Below are positions 34,607 through 43,568 of a DNA stretch of 64,000 bases, one piece after another. The position numbers and the translations under genes were made by a program. The notes below the pieces were generated by a model. That model saw only the letters and a program-made list of their open reading frames with translations, searched no databases and was not told where the DNA came from. Position 1 is the first letter of the stretch. Every line of letters begins with the position of its first letter. The DNA is from Fulvimarina manganoxydans (GTDB taxonomy: Bacteria > Pseudomonadota > Alphaproteobacteria > Rhizobiales > Rhizobiaceae), in the NCBI RefSeq assembly GCF_900176465.1, contig NZ_FWXR01000022.1:1-64000 (forward strand), read 5' to 3'.

Positions 34607-34647
34607 GCTGCGCCATCTGTCGCCTATTTTACGACAGATGGCGCAGC
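34607..34647. promoter_or_regulatory. Operator of the Xre/RES toxin-antitoxin operon
   Basis: GCTGCGCCATCTGTCG (34607-34622) is mirrored exactly by CGACAGATGGCGCAGC (34632-34647), 16 bp per arm with a 9-base AT-rich spacer (CCTATTTTA) that could hold the -10 element. It ends 29 bases before the antitoxin start. Outer TTGCAG/CTGCAA arms extend the symmetry. Confidence 0.75.
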
Positions 34648-34676
34648 ATGGCTGCAAGACCGGGGGCGCGTGAGAC

Positions 34677-35129
34677 ATGGAACAGGGTGAATTTTCAAAG
34701 GTCACGTCGCTTCTCGGCGGCGAAGCGACACTGAGACAGGCTGTGAACTCGCCTTTCGAGGCCCATGAGCTGATCGAAAGCGGGATTCCCTCCGGCGCCC
34801 TGTCCGCCCTCAGGGCCCATATCGCCGATCTTCCCTTTGCCGCTGTCGAACGGGTGGTCGGCATCAGCCTGAGAACGGTGCAGCGTCACGAGGCGGAAGG
34901 CGGAAAGCGTCGTCTCAGCACCGAACAGAGCGGCCGCGCCTGGAAATTCGCGGAGATTCTCGGTAAAGCTACGGAGGTCTTCGGCACACAAGCTGCAGCG
35001 GAGGACTGGCTGAAGCGCCCTGCACTTGCGCTCGATCAGCGAACGCCCCTCGAACTCCTCTCGACGCCGGCCGGCACGAAGCTCGTCGAAGATCATCTCA
35101 CGCGCCTGGAATATGGCGTCTATGAATGA
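34677..35129 (+). CDS. Xre/MbcA/ParS-type antitoxin of a RES-Xre module
   Basis: 150 residues. The N-terminal part (about 20-75) is an Xre-like HTH (GALSALRAHIADLPFAAVERVVGISLRTVQRHE), and the C-terminal part (RAWKFAEILGKATEVFGTQAAAEDWLKRPALALDQRTPLELLSTPAGTKLVEDHLTRLEYGVY) is the MbcA/ParS toxin-binding domain. Stop overlaps the toxin start by 4 bases. Complexes of this type autorepress through palindromes such as the one at 34607-34647. Confidence 0.92.
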   Translation: MEQGEFSKVTSLLGGEATLRQAVNSPFEAHELIESGIPSGALSALRAHIADLPFAAVERVVGISLRTVQRHEAEGGKRRLSTEQSGRAWKFAEILGKATEVFGTQAAAEDWLKRPALALDQRTPLELLSTPAGTKLVEDHLTRLEYGVYE

Positions 35130-35626
35130 TCGCGCCGTCATTGCCCTTCGACACGAGCGGTTTTCGCTTCTGGCGTCTCGACGACGCTCGCTTTGCGAAG
35201 AGCTGGGATAGCGGCGAGGGCAGTTTCCGCGTCGGTGGACGGTGGAATGCGCCTGGCCAACGCGTCGTCTATGCCGCGCTCGATCCCTCGACGGCCATTC
35301 TCGAAGTCGCCGTGCATAAGGGATTTCGCACCCTCGACACGGTTCGGCATGTGCTGACCTCGGCCCGGATCGCCGATCCGAGCGCCGTGCATATCGTCAT
35401 GCCTTCCGACATTCCCAATGCGAATTGGCTGACCCCAGGTCTTTCCAGCGCGGGTCAGAAGGCGTTCGGGGCCGACCTGCTCCGCCGGCATGCCGTGATT
35501 GCAATTCCCAGCGTCGTTTCGCGCCATAGCTGGAATCTGATCTTTCAGGTCCCCGCCGGTTTCGTTCTTGACGACATCCAGCAAGAGCCCTTCGCGCTCG
35601 ATCCCCGACTTCATCCTCCGTCCTGA
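35126..35626 (+). CDS. RES-domain toxin
   Basis: 166 residues. The RES motif set is present: FRFWRLDDARFA (first Arg/Trp-Arg), GGRWNAPGQRVVYAALDPSTAILEV (Arg and Glu of the NAD pocket), and SVVSRHSWNLIFQVP near the C-terminus with the conserved Ser and Asn. RES toxins (Res/MbcT) degrade or phosphorolyse NAD+. Converges with aceA. Confidence 0.93.
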   Translation: MIAPSLPFDTSGFRFWRLDDARFAKSWDSGEGSFRVGGRWNAPGQRVVYAALDPSTAILEVAVHKGFRTLDTVRHVLTSARIADPSAVHIVMPSDIPNANWLTPGLSSAGQKAFGADLLRRHAVIAIPSVVSRHSWNLIFQVPAGFVLDDIQQEPFALDPRLHPPS

Positions 35627-35654
35627 GGAACGCGCTGGGCATACCGTCCGTGAA

Positions 35655-35690
35655 AAACGAAGCCGCCGGGCCTTTCGACCCGGCGGCTTC
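35655..35690. terminator. Terminator between RES toxin and aceA
   Basis: GAAGCCGCCGGG (35659-35670) and CCCGGCGGCTTC (35679-35690) form a perfect 12-bp stem with an 8-base loop. On the minus strand it is followed by GTTTTTCA, an intrinsic terminator for aceA. Confidence 0.85.
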
Positions 35691-35717
35691 CGCATTCCCG
35701 CTTGTCGTAAGCCGCGC

Positions 35718-37322
35718 TTACTCCGCGGCGACCGAGAACTGGTTCATCGTGTTGTCCTTGCCGCCGGCCTTGAGGGCCGCTTCGCCGGCAAAGTATTCCT
35801 TATGGTCGTCGCCGAGGTCGGAGCCGGCCATGTTCTGGTGCTTGACGCAGGCGATGCCCTGGCGGATTTCCTCGCGCTGCACCGTCTTGACGTAGCCGAG
35901 CATGGCTTCGTCGCCGAAATAGCGCTTGGCGAGATTGTCGGTCGACAGCGCCGCCGTGTGATAGGTCGGCAGGGTGATGAGGTGGTGGAAGATACCCGCC
36001 TCGCGCGCCGCATCCGCCTGGAAACTCTGGATCTGGCGGTCGGCCTCGATGCCGAGCTCCGTCACGTCATACTGGGCCGACATCAGCTTGGAGGCGTCAT
36101 AGGCGCTGACGTCGCGGCCCTCGTTCGACCAGGTCTCATAGACATGCTGGCGGAACTTCAGCGTCCAGTTGAAGGAGGGCGAGTTGTTATAGACGAGCTT
36201 GGCGTTCGGGATGACCTCGCGGATGCGCTTCACCATGCCGCCGATCTGGGCCACATGCGGCTTCTCTGTCTCGATCCAGAGCAGATCGGCGCCGTTCTGG
36301 AGCGAGGTGATGCCGTCGAGGACGCAGCGATCCTCGCCCGTGCCGGGCTTGAACTGGTAGAGGTTCGAGGGCAGGCGCTTGGGGCGCATCAGCTTGCCGT
36401 CGCGCTTGATGACGACGTCGGACGGCTTCAGATCGTCGATCGAGACCTCCTCGCAGTCGAGGAAGGCGTTGTACTGATCGCCCAGATCGCCGGGCTCGGC
36501 CGAATAGGCGATTTCCTTGGTGAGGCCCGCGCCGAGCGAGTCGGTCCGGGCGACGATCACGCCGTCGTCGACGCCCATTTCCAGGAAGGCGTAGCGCAGG
36601 GCCCGGATCTTGTGGATGAAGGCCTCGTGCGGAACTGTGACCTTGCCGTCCTGATGGCCGCACTGCTTCTCGTCCGACACCTGGTTCTCGATCTGAAGCG
36701 CGCAGGCGCCCGCCTCGATCATCTTCTTGGCCAGGAGATAGGTAGCCTCCGCATTGCCGAAACCGGCATCGATATCGGCGATGATCGGAACCACATGGGT
36801 CTCGTGATTGTCGATCTCGTTCTGAATGCGCTGGGCCTTCGTCTCGTCGCCGGCCTCGCGGGCCGCGTCGAGATCGCGGAACAGCATGCCGAGCTCGCGG
36901 GCATCGGCCTGACGCAGGAAGGTGTAGAGCTCCTCGATCAGCGCCGGCACGGAGGTCTTCTCATGCATGGACTGATCGGGCAGCGGGCCGAATTCGGAAC
37001 GCAGCGCCGCGACCATCCAGCCGGACAGGTACAGATAGCGGCGCTTGGTCGAGCCGAAATGCTTCTTGATGGAGATCATCTTCTGCTGGCCGACGAAACC
37101 ATGCCAGCAGCCGAGCGACTGGGTGTATTGGGACGGATCGGCGTCGTATGCCGCCATGTCTTCGCGCATGATCTTGGCGGTGTATTTGGCGATGTCGAGC
37201 CCGGTCTTGAACTTGTTCTGGGCGCGCATGCGGGCGACCGCCTCGGGCTCGATGGCGCCCCAGGAATCGTACTTCTTCTTGAGGTCGGTGATGTATTGGA
37301 TGTCGCTCTGATAGGTCGTCAT
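35718..37322 (-). CDS. aceA: Isocitrate lyase
   Basis: 534 residues, the longer alphaproteobacterial/Pseudomonas-type ICL. The catalytic loop reads EKQCGHQDGK (Cys221), a K-Q-C-G-H variant of the KKCGH signature. Other motifs are GWMVAALR, IIADIDAGFGNAEATYLLAKKMIEAGACALQIENQ, and SLQNGADLLWIETEKPH. Splits isocitrate to succinate and glyoxylate for growth on acetate or fatty acids. Strong AAAGGGGG ribosome-binding site. Malate synthase and a ScfR-like regulator are not adjacent. Confidence 0.96.
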   Translation of the reverse strand: MTTYQSDIQYITDLKKKYDSWGAIEPEAVARMRAQNKFKTGLDIAKYTAKIMREDMAAYDADPSQYTQSLGCWHGFVGQQKMISIKKHFGSTKRRYLYLSGWMVAALRSEFGPLPDQSMHEKTSVPALIEELYTFLRQADARELGMLFRDLDAAREAGDETKAQRIQNEIDNHETHVVPIIADIDAGFGNAEATYLLAKKMIEAGACALQIENQVSDEKQCGHQDGKVTVPHEAFIHKIRALRYAFLEMGVDDGVIVARTDSLGAGLTKEIAYSAEPGDLGDQYNAFLDCEEVSIDDLKPSDVVIKRDGKLMRPKRLPSNLYQFKPGTGEDRCVLDGITSLQNGADLLWIETEKPHVAQIGGMVKRIREVIPNAKLVYNNSPSFNWTLKFRQHVYETWSNEGRDVSAYDASKLMSAQYDVTELGIEADRQIQSFQADAAREAGIFHHLITLPTYHTAALSTDNLAKRYFGDEAMLGYVKTVQREEIRQGIACVKHQNMAGSDLGDDHKEYFAGEAALKAGGKDNTMNQFSVAAE

Positions 37323-37837
37323 CTCGGTGCCCCCTTTGGGAATGGAATTGTCAAATCTTGTAAGTCCGGTCTGCCAAGCGCGCCGGCGACTGCAAGAGCC
37401 GAAGGCGGCGGCTGAACCGCTTGGGTCTGTTGTGCGCCCTGAGCGGCCGCCTGTCGACGCAAGCCGGTGGTTCAGCTTGTCGAAATCGAGTCACGCTGTT
37501 GCACTGCGACAGGACAAAATCTGTCGATTTGTAAAGATTGTGACAGATCCATTTGCCCTCTGATCAGGCCACACGCCTTCCGATCCATGAATTTCGGCGG
37601 CTCTCGCCTCACTCCCGAGAGATCATAACGCTGTGAGACAATGACTGGCGCGCCGGCCCGAACGCGTGTTAGATCGGATCCCTGTCCATCAGGGCCGGCA
37701 GTCAATTTCCCCTCGCCCCACCGGGTATCCGCTTGGCGGAGGGGCCGCGTCCTTTAGCCTTCCGTCTCCCGGGCGAGACTCGTATCTGCCGACCGTCCTT
37801 CCGCCGGCAGATCGCGCCCCCCGCATGATCAGTCGAG
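37323..37837. other. aceA upstream region, no gene
   Basis: 515 bases between divergent aceA and the DMT transporter. It must carry the aceA promoter. An AT-rich stretch at about 37511-37555 (GATTTGTAAAGATTGTGACA) is the likeliest control segment. No confident operator or small RNA is seen. Confidence 0.4.
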
Positions 37838-38761
37838 TTGCCCATGGTCGGCCTTGCCTCGAAAGCCAGAGAAGACAGAGTGCTGCTCGGCATCGTGCTG
37901 ACGCTCGCCGCCTATGCGGGCTTCTCTTGCATCGATTCCAGCGCCAAATGGCTCGCTTTGGCCGGGCTTCCCGCCTTTCAGATCGCCTTCATGCGCTATT
38001 TCGGCCATTTCCTGATCTCGACCGGGCTGATCGCCCGGGGCGGCGTCTCGCTCGATCGGTTTTCCACCGAGCGCTTCGGCCTCGTTCTGTTACGCTCGGT
38101 GCTGCTGATGGCCTCGACAGCGCTCAATTTCATCGCCGTACGCTATCTGCCGCTGACGCTGACCGGCACGATCATGTTTTTGGCGCCGATCCTCATCTGC
38201 GCCCTGTCCTTCCCGCTTCTGGGCGAGCGCGTCGGTCCCTGGCGCTGGTCGGCCATCGTCGTCGGCTTCTTCGGCGTCGTCATTGCCATTCGCCCCTTCG
38301 ATGCCGACTTCCATTGGGCGGTGTTCCTGTCTCTGACGAGCGTCACCTGCATGTCCGGCTATTCGATCCTGACGCGAAAGCTCGCCGGCATCGTCGCCCC
38401 CGACACGATGCAGTTCTATAGCGGGCTCGTCGGCACGCTCGCGCTCCTGCCGCTGGCAATCCTCGTCTGGGAGATGCCCGAGACGGGGCTCGAACTGACG
38501 ATCCTCGTCTCGATCGGCTTTTTCGGCTGGTTCGGCCACCAATTGCTGACGACTGCCTTTTCCTATGCTCCGGCCAGCGCCCTGACGCCGTTCTCCTATG
38601 TCTTCATCGTCTATCTAACGATCTGGAGCATCGTGCTCTTCGACGAATGGCCGGATCATTGGACCATCGTCGGCGGCGCGATCGTCGTCGCCTCGGGCCT
38701 CGTCATCTGGTTCCGCGAAAAGCGGCTCGACAAGGTCAAGCGCCTCGCGCCGCATCATTGA
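37838..38761 (+). CDS. EamA/DMT-family transporter
   Basis: 307 residues with ten predicted membrane helices in two EamA repeats. SCIDSSAKWLALAGLPAFQIAFMRYFGHFLI in the first, FSYAPASALTPFSYVFIVYLTIWSIVLFDEWPDHWTIVGGAIVVASGLVIWFRE in the second. These usually export amino acids or metabolites. An ATG at 37844 is an alternative start. Confidence 0.9.
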   Translation: MPMVGLASKAREDRVLLGIVLTLAAYAGFSCIDSSAKWLALAGLPAFQIAFMRYFGHFLISTGLIARGGVSLDRFSTERFGLVLLRSVLLMASTALNFIAVRYLPLTLTGTIMFLAPILICALSFPLLGERVGPWRWSAIVVGFFGVVIAIRPFDADFHWAVFLSLTSVTCMSGYSILTRKLAGIVAPDTMQFYSGLVGTLALLPLAILVWEMPETGLELTILVSIGFFGWFGHQLLTTAFSYAPASALTPFSYVFIVYLTIWSIVLFDEWPDHWTIVGGAIVVASGLVIWFREKRLDKVKRLAPHH

Positions 38762-38809
38762 GGGGGTCGAAGGCTCTCGCCATCATCGAAAATCTGCGGA
38801 GCTGGCAAG

Positions 38810-39190
38810 CTAGGCAGCTTCAAAACCGTCAAGCCGATAAGGGCGAACGAGAAGATCGGCGGAGATCGACCATCCATTTGCGATCCGGTGGATCATCTCG
38901 ACCGTCAGCGGGCGTCGACGCGCAAGAACGTCGTCGGCAAGGTCCGGCGTGCCGATCAAACCATTGAAGTCCTCGCGCGTCCTTTCGCCGGACAATAGGA
39001 ACTGGTTTAGAAGCGAGATCGGATCGGGCGCTTCGACCGGCCAACGCTGCTCTTCATAGGCATTGACGAGGGTGGCGAGGACATCGAGTTTGTCCCCATC
39101 GTCGCTTCCAGGCACAGCACCCCAAAGTCGCTCGATTTCAGCCAGGGCCGCCGCATGATCCTGATCGCTTCGGATTGGGCGAATATCCAT
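38810..39190 (-). CDS. higA: HigA-type antitoxin
   Basis: 126 residues from the ATG at 39190: MDIRPIRSDQDHAAALAEIERLWGAVPGSDDGDKLDVLATLVNAYEEQRWPV, the typical N-terminal half of HigA antitoxins, followed by a degenerate C-terminal HTH (DFNGLIGTPDLADDVLARRRPLTVEMIHRIANGWSISADLLV). It neutralises HigB encoded 13 bases upstream, the toxin-first order of the family. Confidence 0.92.
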   Translation of the reverse strand: MDIRPIRSDQDHAAALAEIERLWGAVPGSDDGDKLDVLATLVNAYEEQRWPVEAPDPISLLNQFLLSGERTREDFNGLIGTPDLADDVLARRRPLTVEMIHRIANGWSISADLLVRPYRLDGFEAA

Positions 39191-39203
39191 TCTGCGGCTC
39201 CCT

Positions 39204-39506
39204 TCAAAACTGCGACACAGTGCGCGCGTCGACGCGGTCGTATTCGGCATGTGTGCCGATGAATTTGATGAATGCGATGCCCCGATGGAAGTCGAAGGCC
39301 GCGATCAATCGGAAATTCCCTCCGGCAATCTCGAAACGGATGCGTTCGCCGTCAATGACTTTCGCCTTTGGAAAGGTCGATTGGACGTCGGCCGTGCTTC
39401 GCCAGGACGCACTTTTGGCGAGGGTATACCAATGGGCAAGCGATGGCTCGGCACGCGGATCCTTGCTACAAAAAGCGATCAGGGCCTGCCGAGAGATGAT
39501 ACGCAT
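39204..39506 (-). CDS. higB: HigB-type mRNA interferase toxin
   Basis: 100 residues: MRIISRQALIAFCSKDPRAEPSLAHWYTLAKSASWRSTADVQSTFPKAKVIDGERIRFEIAGGNFRLIAAFDF with a C-terminal FIKFIGTHAEYDRVDARTV, the canonical HigB (RelE fold) pattern. The final His-x-x-Tyr-Asp segment is the proposed catalytic site. Cleaves mRNA on the ribosome. A 5-bp inverted repeat TCGGT-N5-ACCGA (39534-39548) upstream is a possible operator. Confidence 0.92.
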   Translation of the reverse strand: MRIISRQALIAFCSKDPRAEPSLAHWYTLAKSASWRSTADVQSTFPKAKVIDGERIRFEIAGGNFRLIAAFDFHRGIAFIKFIGTHAEYDRVDARTVSQF

Positions 39507-39632
39507 ACCGACGCGGTCCTGCATTCCTCATGATCGGTTTGCTACCGAAAATGATCGCCGAACAGAAGTCCTTTTCACTCAGCGGATCCCAACCCCGTGA
39601 GAGTGGCACCCAACGCATTTGCGTGCCCGAAC

Positions 39633-39650
39633 ATTAATGTATACATTAAT
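39633..39650. promoter_or_regulatory. Perfect 18-bp GntR/FCD-type operator
   Basis: ATTAATGTATACATTAAT is a perfect palindrome with the ATGTATACAT core typical of FCD-family GntR operators, 57 bases before the dehydratase start and overlapping a plausible -10 (TATACA). The GntR gene at 44585-45340 ends the same gene cluster and is the likely binder. Confidence 0.75.
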
Positions 39651-39706
39651 CGCCGAGACTGCGATTGGCGGCGAATCGCCGAAATGCGGCATCTTCCGAG
39701 GATATC

Positions 39707-41503
39707 ATGACCACCGAGACCCCGAATAAGCTGCGCTCGCGCGCCTGGTTCGACAATCCCGCCAATCCCGACATGACGGCGCTCTATCTGGAACGCTATC
39801 TCAATTACGGGATCAGCCAGGAGGAGCTGCAGTCCGGCAAGCCGATCATCGGCATCGCCCAGACCGGCTCCGATCTGTCCCCCTGCAATCGCCATCATCT
39901 CGAACTCGCCAAGCGGGTGCGTGAAGGCATTCGCGACGCGGGCGGCATTGTCCTCGAATTTCCGGTCCATCCGATCCAGGAGACCGGCAAGCGGCCGACC
40001 GCCTCGCTCGACCGCAATCTCGCTTATCTCGGCCTCGTCGAACTCCTTTACGGCTATCCGCTCGACGGCGTCGTTCTGACCATCGGTTGCGACAAGACGA
40101 CGCCGGCCTGTCTGATGGCGGCGGCGACCGTCAACATCCCGGCGATCGCGCTCTCGGTCGGGCCGATGCTGAATGGCTGGTTCCGGGGCGAGCGCACGGG
40201 CTCGGGCACCATCGTCTGGAAGGCCCGCGAGATGATGGCCGCCGGCGAGATCGACTATGCCGGCTTCATCAAGCTCGTGGCTTCGTCGGCTCCGTCCACC
40301 GGCTATTGCAACACGATGGGCACGGCGACGACGATGAACTCGCTCGCCGAAGCCCTCGGAATGCAGCTTCCGGGCTCGGCGGCGATCCCCGCGCCTTATC
40401 GCGACCGGCAGGAAATGGCCTGGCGCACCGGCAAGCGCATCGTCGACATGGTCCACGAAGACCTGAAGCCGACCGACATCATGACGCGCAAGGCCTTCGA
40501 GAACGCCATTCGCGTCAATTCGGCGATCGGCGGCTCCACCAACGCGCCGATCCATCTGAACGCGATCGCCCGCCATCTCGGCGTCGAGCTCACGGTCGAC
40601 GACTGGCAGACGATCGGCGAGGACATCCCCCTCCTCGTCAATCTCCAGCCGGCCGGCGAATATCTCGGCGAAGACTATTACCATGCCGGCGGCGTGCCGG
40701 CGGTCGTCAACCAGCTGATGGAACAGGGCCTGATCCACGAGGATGCCCTGACCGTGAACGGCAAGACGATCGGCGAGAACTGCAAGGGCGCCGAGATCGC
40801 CGACGCCAATGTCATCCGGACCTATGACGACCCGCTGAAGCCGCGCGCCGGCTTCCGGGTTCTGAAGGGCAATCTCTTCTCCTCGGCGATCATGAAGCTG
40901 TCGGTCGTTTCGGAGGAGTTCCGCAAGCGCTACCTCTCCAATCCCGACGATCCGATGGCCTTCGAGGGCAACGCCGTCGTCTTCGACGGGCCGGAGGACT
41001 ATCATCACCGGATCGACGACCCTTCGCTGAAGATCGACGAGCATTCGGTTCTGTTCATGCGCGGCGCCGGGCCGATCGGCTATCCGGGCGCAGCCGAGGT
41101 CGTGAACATGCGCGCCCCGGATTATCTCATCAAGCGCGGCATCACCTCGCTCGCCTGTATCGGCGACGGGCGCCAGTCGGGCACGTCGGGCTCGCCCTCG
41201 ATCCTCAACGCCTCGCCGGAAGCGGCTGCCGGCGGCGGACTGGCCCTACTCAAGACCGGCGACAAGGTGCGCATCGATCTCGGCAAGGGCACGGCCGACA
41301 TGCTGATCTCCGAGGAGGAACTGGCCGAGCGGCGCCAGGCACTCGAGGCGGCCGGCGGCTTCCCCTATCCGGATCACCAGAGCCCCTGGCAGGAAATCCA
41401 GCGCGGCCTCGTCGGTCAGATGGAGACCGGCGCCTGTCTCGACATGGCGACCGCCTATCAGCGGATCGCTCAGACCAAGGGCCTGCCCCGGGACAACCAC
41501 TGA
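39707..41503 (+). CDS. IlvD/Edd-family sugar-acid dehydratase
   Basis: 598 residues from the ATG at 39707. The three [2Fe-2S] cysteines of the family are Cys60 (SPCNRHH), Cys128 (GCDKTTPAC) and Cys201 ([11 protein letters not shown]). The length and motifs such as [24 protein letters not shown] and [27 protein letters not shown] place it with pentonate dehydratases (L-arabonate, D-xylonate, L-fuconate-like) rather than IlvD itself. It should remove water from a C4-C6 aldonate to a 2-keto-3-deoxy acid. First gene of the cluster, under the 18-bp palindrome. Confidence 0.9.
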   Translation: MTTETPNKLRSRAWFDNPANPDMTALYLERYLNYGISQEELQSGKPIIGIAQTGSDLSPCNRHHLELAKRVREGIRDAGGIVLEFPVHPIQETGKRPTASLDRNLAYLGLVELLYGYPLDGVVLTIGCDKTTPACLMAAATVNIPAIALSVGPMLNGWFRGERTGSGTIVWKAREMMAAGEIDYAGFIKLVASSAPSTGYCNTMGTATTMNSLAEALGMQLPGSAAIPAPYRDRQEMAWRTGKRIVDMVHEDLKPTDIMTRKAFENAIRVNSAIGGSTNAPIHLNAIARHLGVELTVDDWQTIGEDIPLLVNLQPAGEYLGEDYYHAGGVPAVVNQLMEQGLIHEDALTVNGKTIGENCKGAEIADANVIRTYDDPLKPRAGFRVLKGNLFSSAIMKLSVVSEEFRKRYLSNPDDPMAFEGNAVVFDGPEDYHHRIDDPSLKIDEHSVLFMRGAGPIGYPGAAEVVNMRAPDYLIKRGITSLACIGDGRQSGTSGSPSILNASPEAAAGGGLALLKTGDKVRIDLGKGTADMLISEEELAERRQALEAAGGFPYPDHQSPWQEIQRGLVGQMETGACLDMATAYQRIAQTKGLPRDNH

Positions 41504-41602
41504 CACCGACCGGTCCGGCCGGGTGCGTGAGGCCCGGCCATTCCCGCGTCCGGGCCGCCCGATGGCGGTCCTCCCCAACAGAAGACAAGGCAGAGACAAG
41601 AC

Positions 41603-42352
41603 GTGTCGAAACGCTTGGAAGGCAAGATCGCCGTCGTGACGGCGGCAGGACAGGGCATCGGCCGGCGGACGGCCGAGCGCTTCGCGGAAGAAGGCGCAAA
41701 GGTCTATGCCTCCGATCTCGATCGGGCAAAGCTCGAAGGCCTTGATGCGCTGGGAATTACGACCGAAGCGTTGGACGTGACGGACAAGGAGGCCATCAGG
41801 GCCTATTGCGAGCGCCTGCCGACGCCTCAGGTGGTCTTCAACTGCGCCGGCTTCGTCCATCACGGAACGATCCTCGAATGCGACGAAGCGGCCTGGGACT
41901 TCTCCTTCGATCTCAATGTGAAGGCGATGCACCGCATCCTGTCGGCGCTTCTGCCGCGCATGATCGAGGCGGGCGGCGGCTCGATCGTCAACATGTCGTC
42001 GGCTGCCTCCTCCATCAAGGCGGCGCCGAACCGTTACGTCTATATGGCCTCGAAGGCGGCCGTCGTCGGCCTGACGCGCTCGATCGCGGTCGATTTCGTC
42101 GGCAAGGGCATTCGCTGCAACGCCATCTGCCCCGGCACGATTGAATCGCCGTCGCTGGAGGGCCGCATCGCCGATCTCGGCAAGAGCGTCGGCGGCACCG
42201 ATAAGGCGCGCGAGATGTTCGTCTCGCGCCAGCCCATGGGGCGTCTCGGCACCCCGGACGAGATCGCCAATCTCGCGCTCTATCTGGCATCCGACGAAAG
42301 CAGCTTCACCACCGGCACGACCCAGGTGATCGACGGCGGCTGGTCGCTGTGA
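41603..42352 (+). CDS. Short-chain dehydrogenase, 2-keto-3-deoxy-L-fuconate dehydrogenase-like
   Basis: 249 residues from a GTG. NAD-binding TAAGQGIG is at 13-20, NCAG near 80, catalytic Ser in NMSSAA (about 132) and Tyr147/Lys151 in YVYMASK. The opening RLEGKIAVVTAAGQGIGRRTAERFAEEGAKVYASDLD matches the DHRS6/keto-deoxy-fuconate dehydrogenase branch. With the dehydratase upstream it would oxidise the 2-keto-3-deoxy acid, but the substrate is not proven. Confidence 0.88.
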   Translation: MSKRLEGKIAVVTAAGQGIGRRTAERFAEEGAKVYASDLDRAKLEGLDALGITTEALDVTDKEAIRAYCERLPTPQVVFNCAGFVHHGTILECDEAAWDFSFDLNVKAMHRILSALLPRMIEAGGGSIVNMSSAASSIKAAPNRYVYMASKAAVVGLTRSIAVDFVGKGIRCNAICPGTIESPSLEGRIADLGKSVGGTDKAREMFVSRQPMGRLGTPDEIANLALYLASDESSFTTGTTQVIDGGWSL

Positions 42353-42366
42353 TGGCGAGGGAATGA

Positions 42367-42387
42367 CCGGAAAAGGGCGCTTTCCGG
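42367..42387. repeat. Small inverted repeat after the SDR gene
   Basis: CCGGAAA (42367-42373) and TTTCCGG (42381-42387) pair with a 7-base loop in the 208-base gap between the SDR and DenD-like genes. It may attenuate or stabilise the operon transcript. No T-run follows. Confidence 0.3.
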
Positions 42388-42560
42388 CAGAACCTGACCG
42401 ACGCGACGCAACTCGGCCACGCCGAAGACGCGTGACACTCGGGCTCGGCCCCAGGATGACGCCGGCGAGAGTTTGAACGCCGATGCAGTTCGCCGAATGA
42501 GGATGGCATGGGTCATCGTGGCCTCGCCCCTGCCAGCGGCGTCAATATGGGAGGAAAACA

Positions 42561-43550
42561 ATGCGGATTCTCGTCCTCGGAGCGGCGGGCATGGTGGGGC
42601 GGCGGTTGATCGACCGTCTTCTCGCCGAAGGGACGATCGCCGGCCAGGCGATCGACGTGATCGACGCCGTCGACGTGATCGCGGCTGAAATCCCGGCGAC
42701 CGGCAGGATCACGATCGACGTGAAAGCGAGCGACGTCTCCGATCCGGACGAGATCACGGCGCTGATCGACAAGCGACCCGACATCATCTTCCATCTGGCG
42801 GCGATCGTCTCCGGCGAGGCGGAGGCCGATTTCGAGAAGGGCTACCGGATCAATCAGGCCGGCATGTCGCATCTTCTGGAAGCGATCCGGGCAAAGGGCG
42901 GGAACTACCGCCCGCGCCTCGTCTTCACCTCCTCCATCGCGGTGTTCGGCGCGCCCTTCGAGGAGCCGATCGGCGATACCTTCCTGATGGCACCGCTCAC
43001 CAGCTACGGCACCCAGAAGGCGATCTGCGAACTCCTCCTCAACGATTACAGCCGCAAGGGCTTCGTCGACGGCGTCGGCATCCGCCTGCCGACCATCGTG
43101 GTGCGGCCCGGCAAGCCCAACAAGGCGGCCTCCAGCTTCTTTTCCGGCATCATCCGCGAACCGCTCGCCGGCCAGGAGGCGATCCTGCCCGTCGCCGACG
43201 ACGTGCGCCACTGGGTGGCAAGCCCTTCGGCCGCCATCGGCTTCCTCATGCACGCCGCGACCATGGATACCGAGCGCCTCGGCGCCCGGCGCTGTCTGAC
43301 CATGCCGGGGCTGTCCGTCACCATCGCCGAGATGATCGAGGCGCTGCGCATGGTGGCAGGCGACGAGGTGGCGGGGCGCATCCGCCGCGAGCCGGACGCA
43401 GTGATCGAAAAGATCGTCGCCGGCTGGCCGCGCGATTTCGCCGCCGATCGGGCACTTCAGGCCGGTTTCACGGCCGACCCGGACTTCGCCTCGATCATCA
43501 AGGCGCATATCGCCGACGAGAAACAAAGAGTCGCACAAGCGGGCGCGTAA
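42561..43550 (+). CDS. denD: D-erythronate dehydrogenase-like NAD-dependent epimerase-family protein
   Basis: 329 residues. Rossmann motif VLGAAGMVGRRL at the N-terminus, FHLAAIVSGEAEADFEKGYRIN, VFTSSIAVFG and the SYGTQKA Tyr-x-x-x-Lys pair. The family is the DenD group, which oxidises C2 of D-erythronate. GGGAGGA is upstream. The kinase DenK and OtnC/OtnI partners of the known tetronate pathway are absent, so the true substrate may be a longer sugar acid. Confidence 0.87.
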   Translation: MRILVLGAAGMVGRRLIDRLLAEGTIAGQAIDVIDAVDVIAAEIPATGRITIDVKASDVSDPDEITALIDKRPDIIFHLAAIVSGEAEADFEKGYRINQAGMSHLLEAIRAKGGNYRPRLVFTSSIAVFGAPFEEPIGDTFLMAPLTSYGTQKAICELLLNDYSRKGFVDGVGIRLPTIVVRPGKPNKAASSFFSGIIREPLAGQEAILPVADDVRHWVASPSAAIGFLMHAATMDTERLGARRCLTMPGLSVTIAEMIEALRMVAGDEVAGRIRREPDAVIEKIVAGWPRDFAADRALQAGFTADPDFASIIKAHIADEKQRVAQAGA

Positions 43551-43568
43551 AATGGGAGAAACGGACCG

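Noticed and set aside
37472-37705. 77-residue minus-strand frame upstream of aceA
   Set aside because: No ribosome-binding site, no family resemblance, and it would occupy the aceA promoter region.
39575-41044. 489-residue frame antisense to the IlvD/Edd dehydratase
   Set aside because: Composition is Arg/Asp/Gly-rich without motifs. The sense gene is unambiguous.
42440-42475. Possible third family B repeat end in the SDR-denD gap
   Set aside because: Only a loose resemblance (CTCGGCCC...GGATGACG). The hairpin and outer edges are missing.
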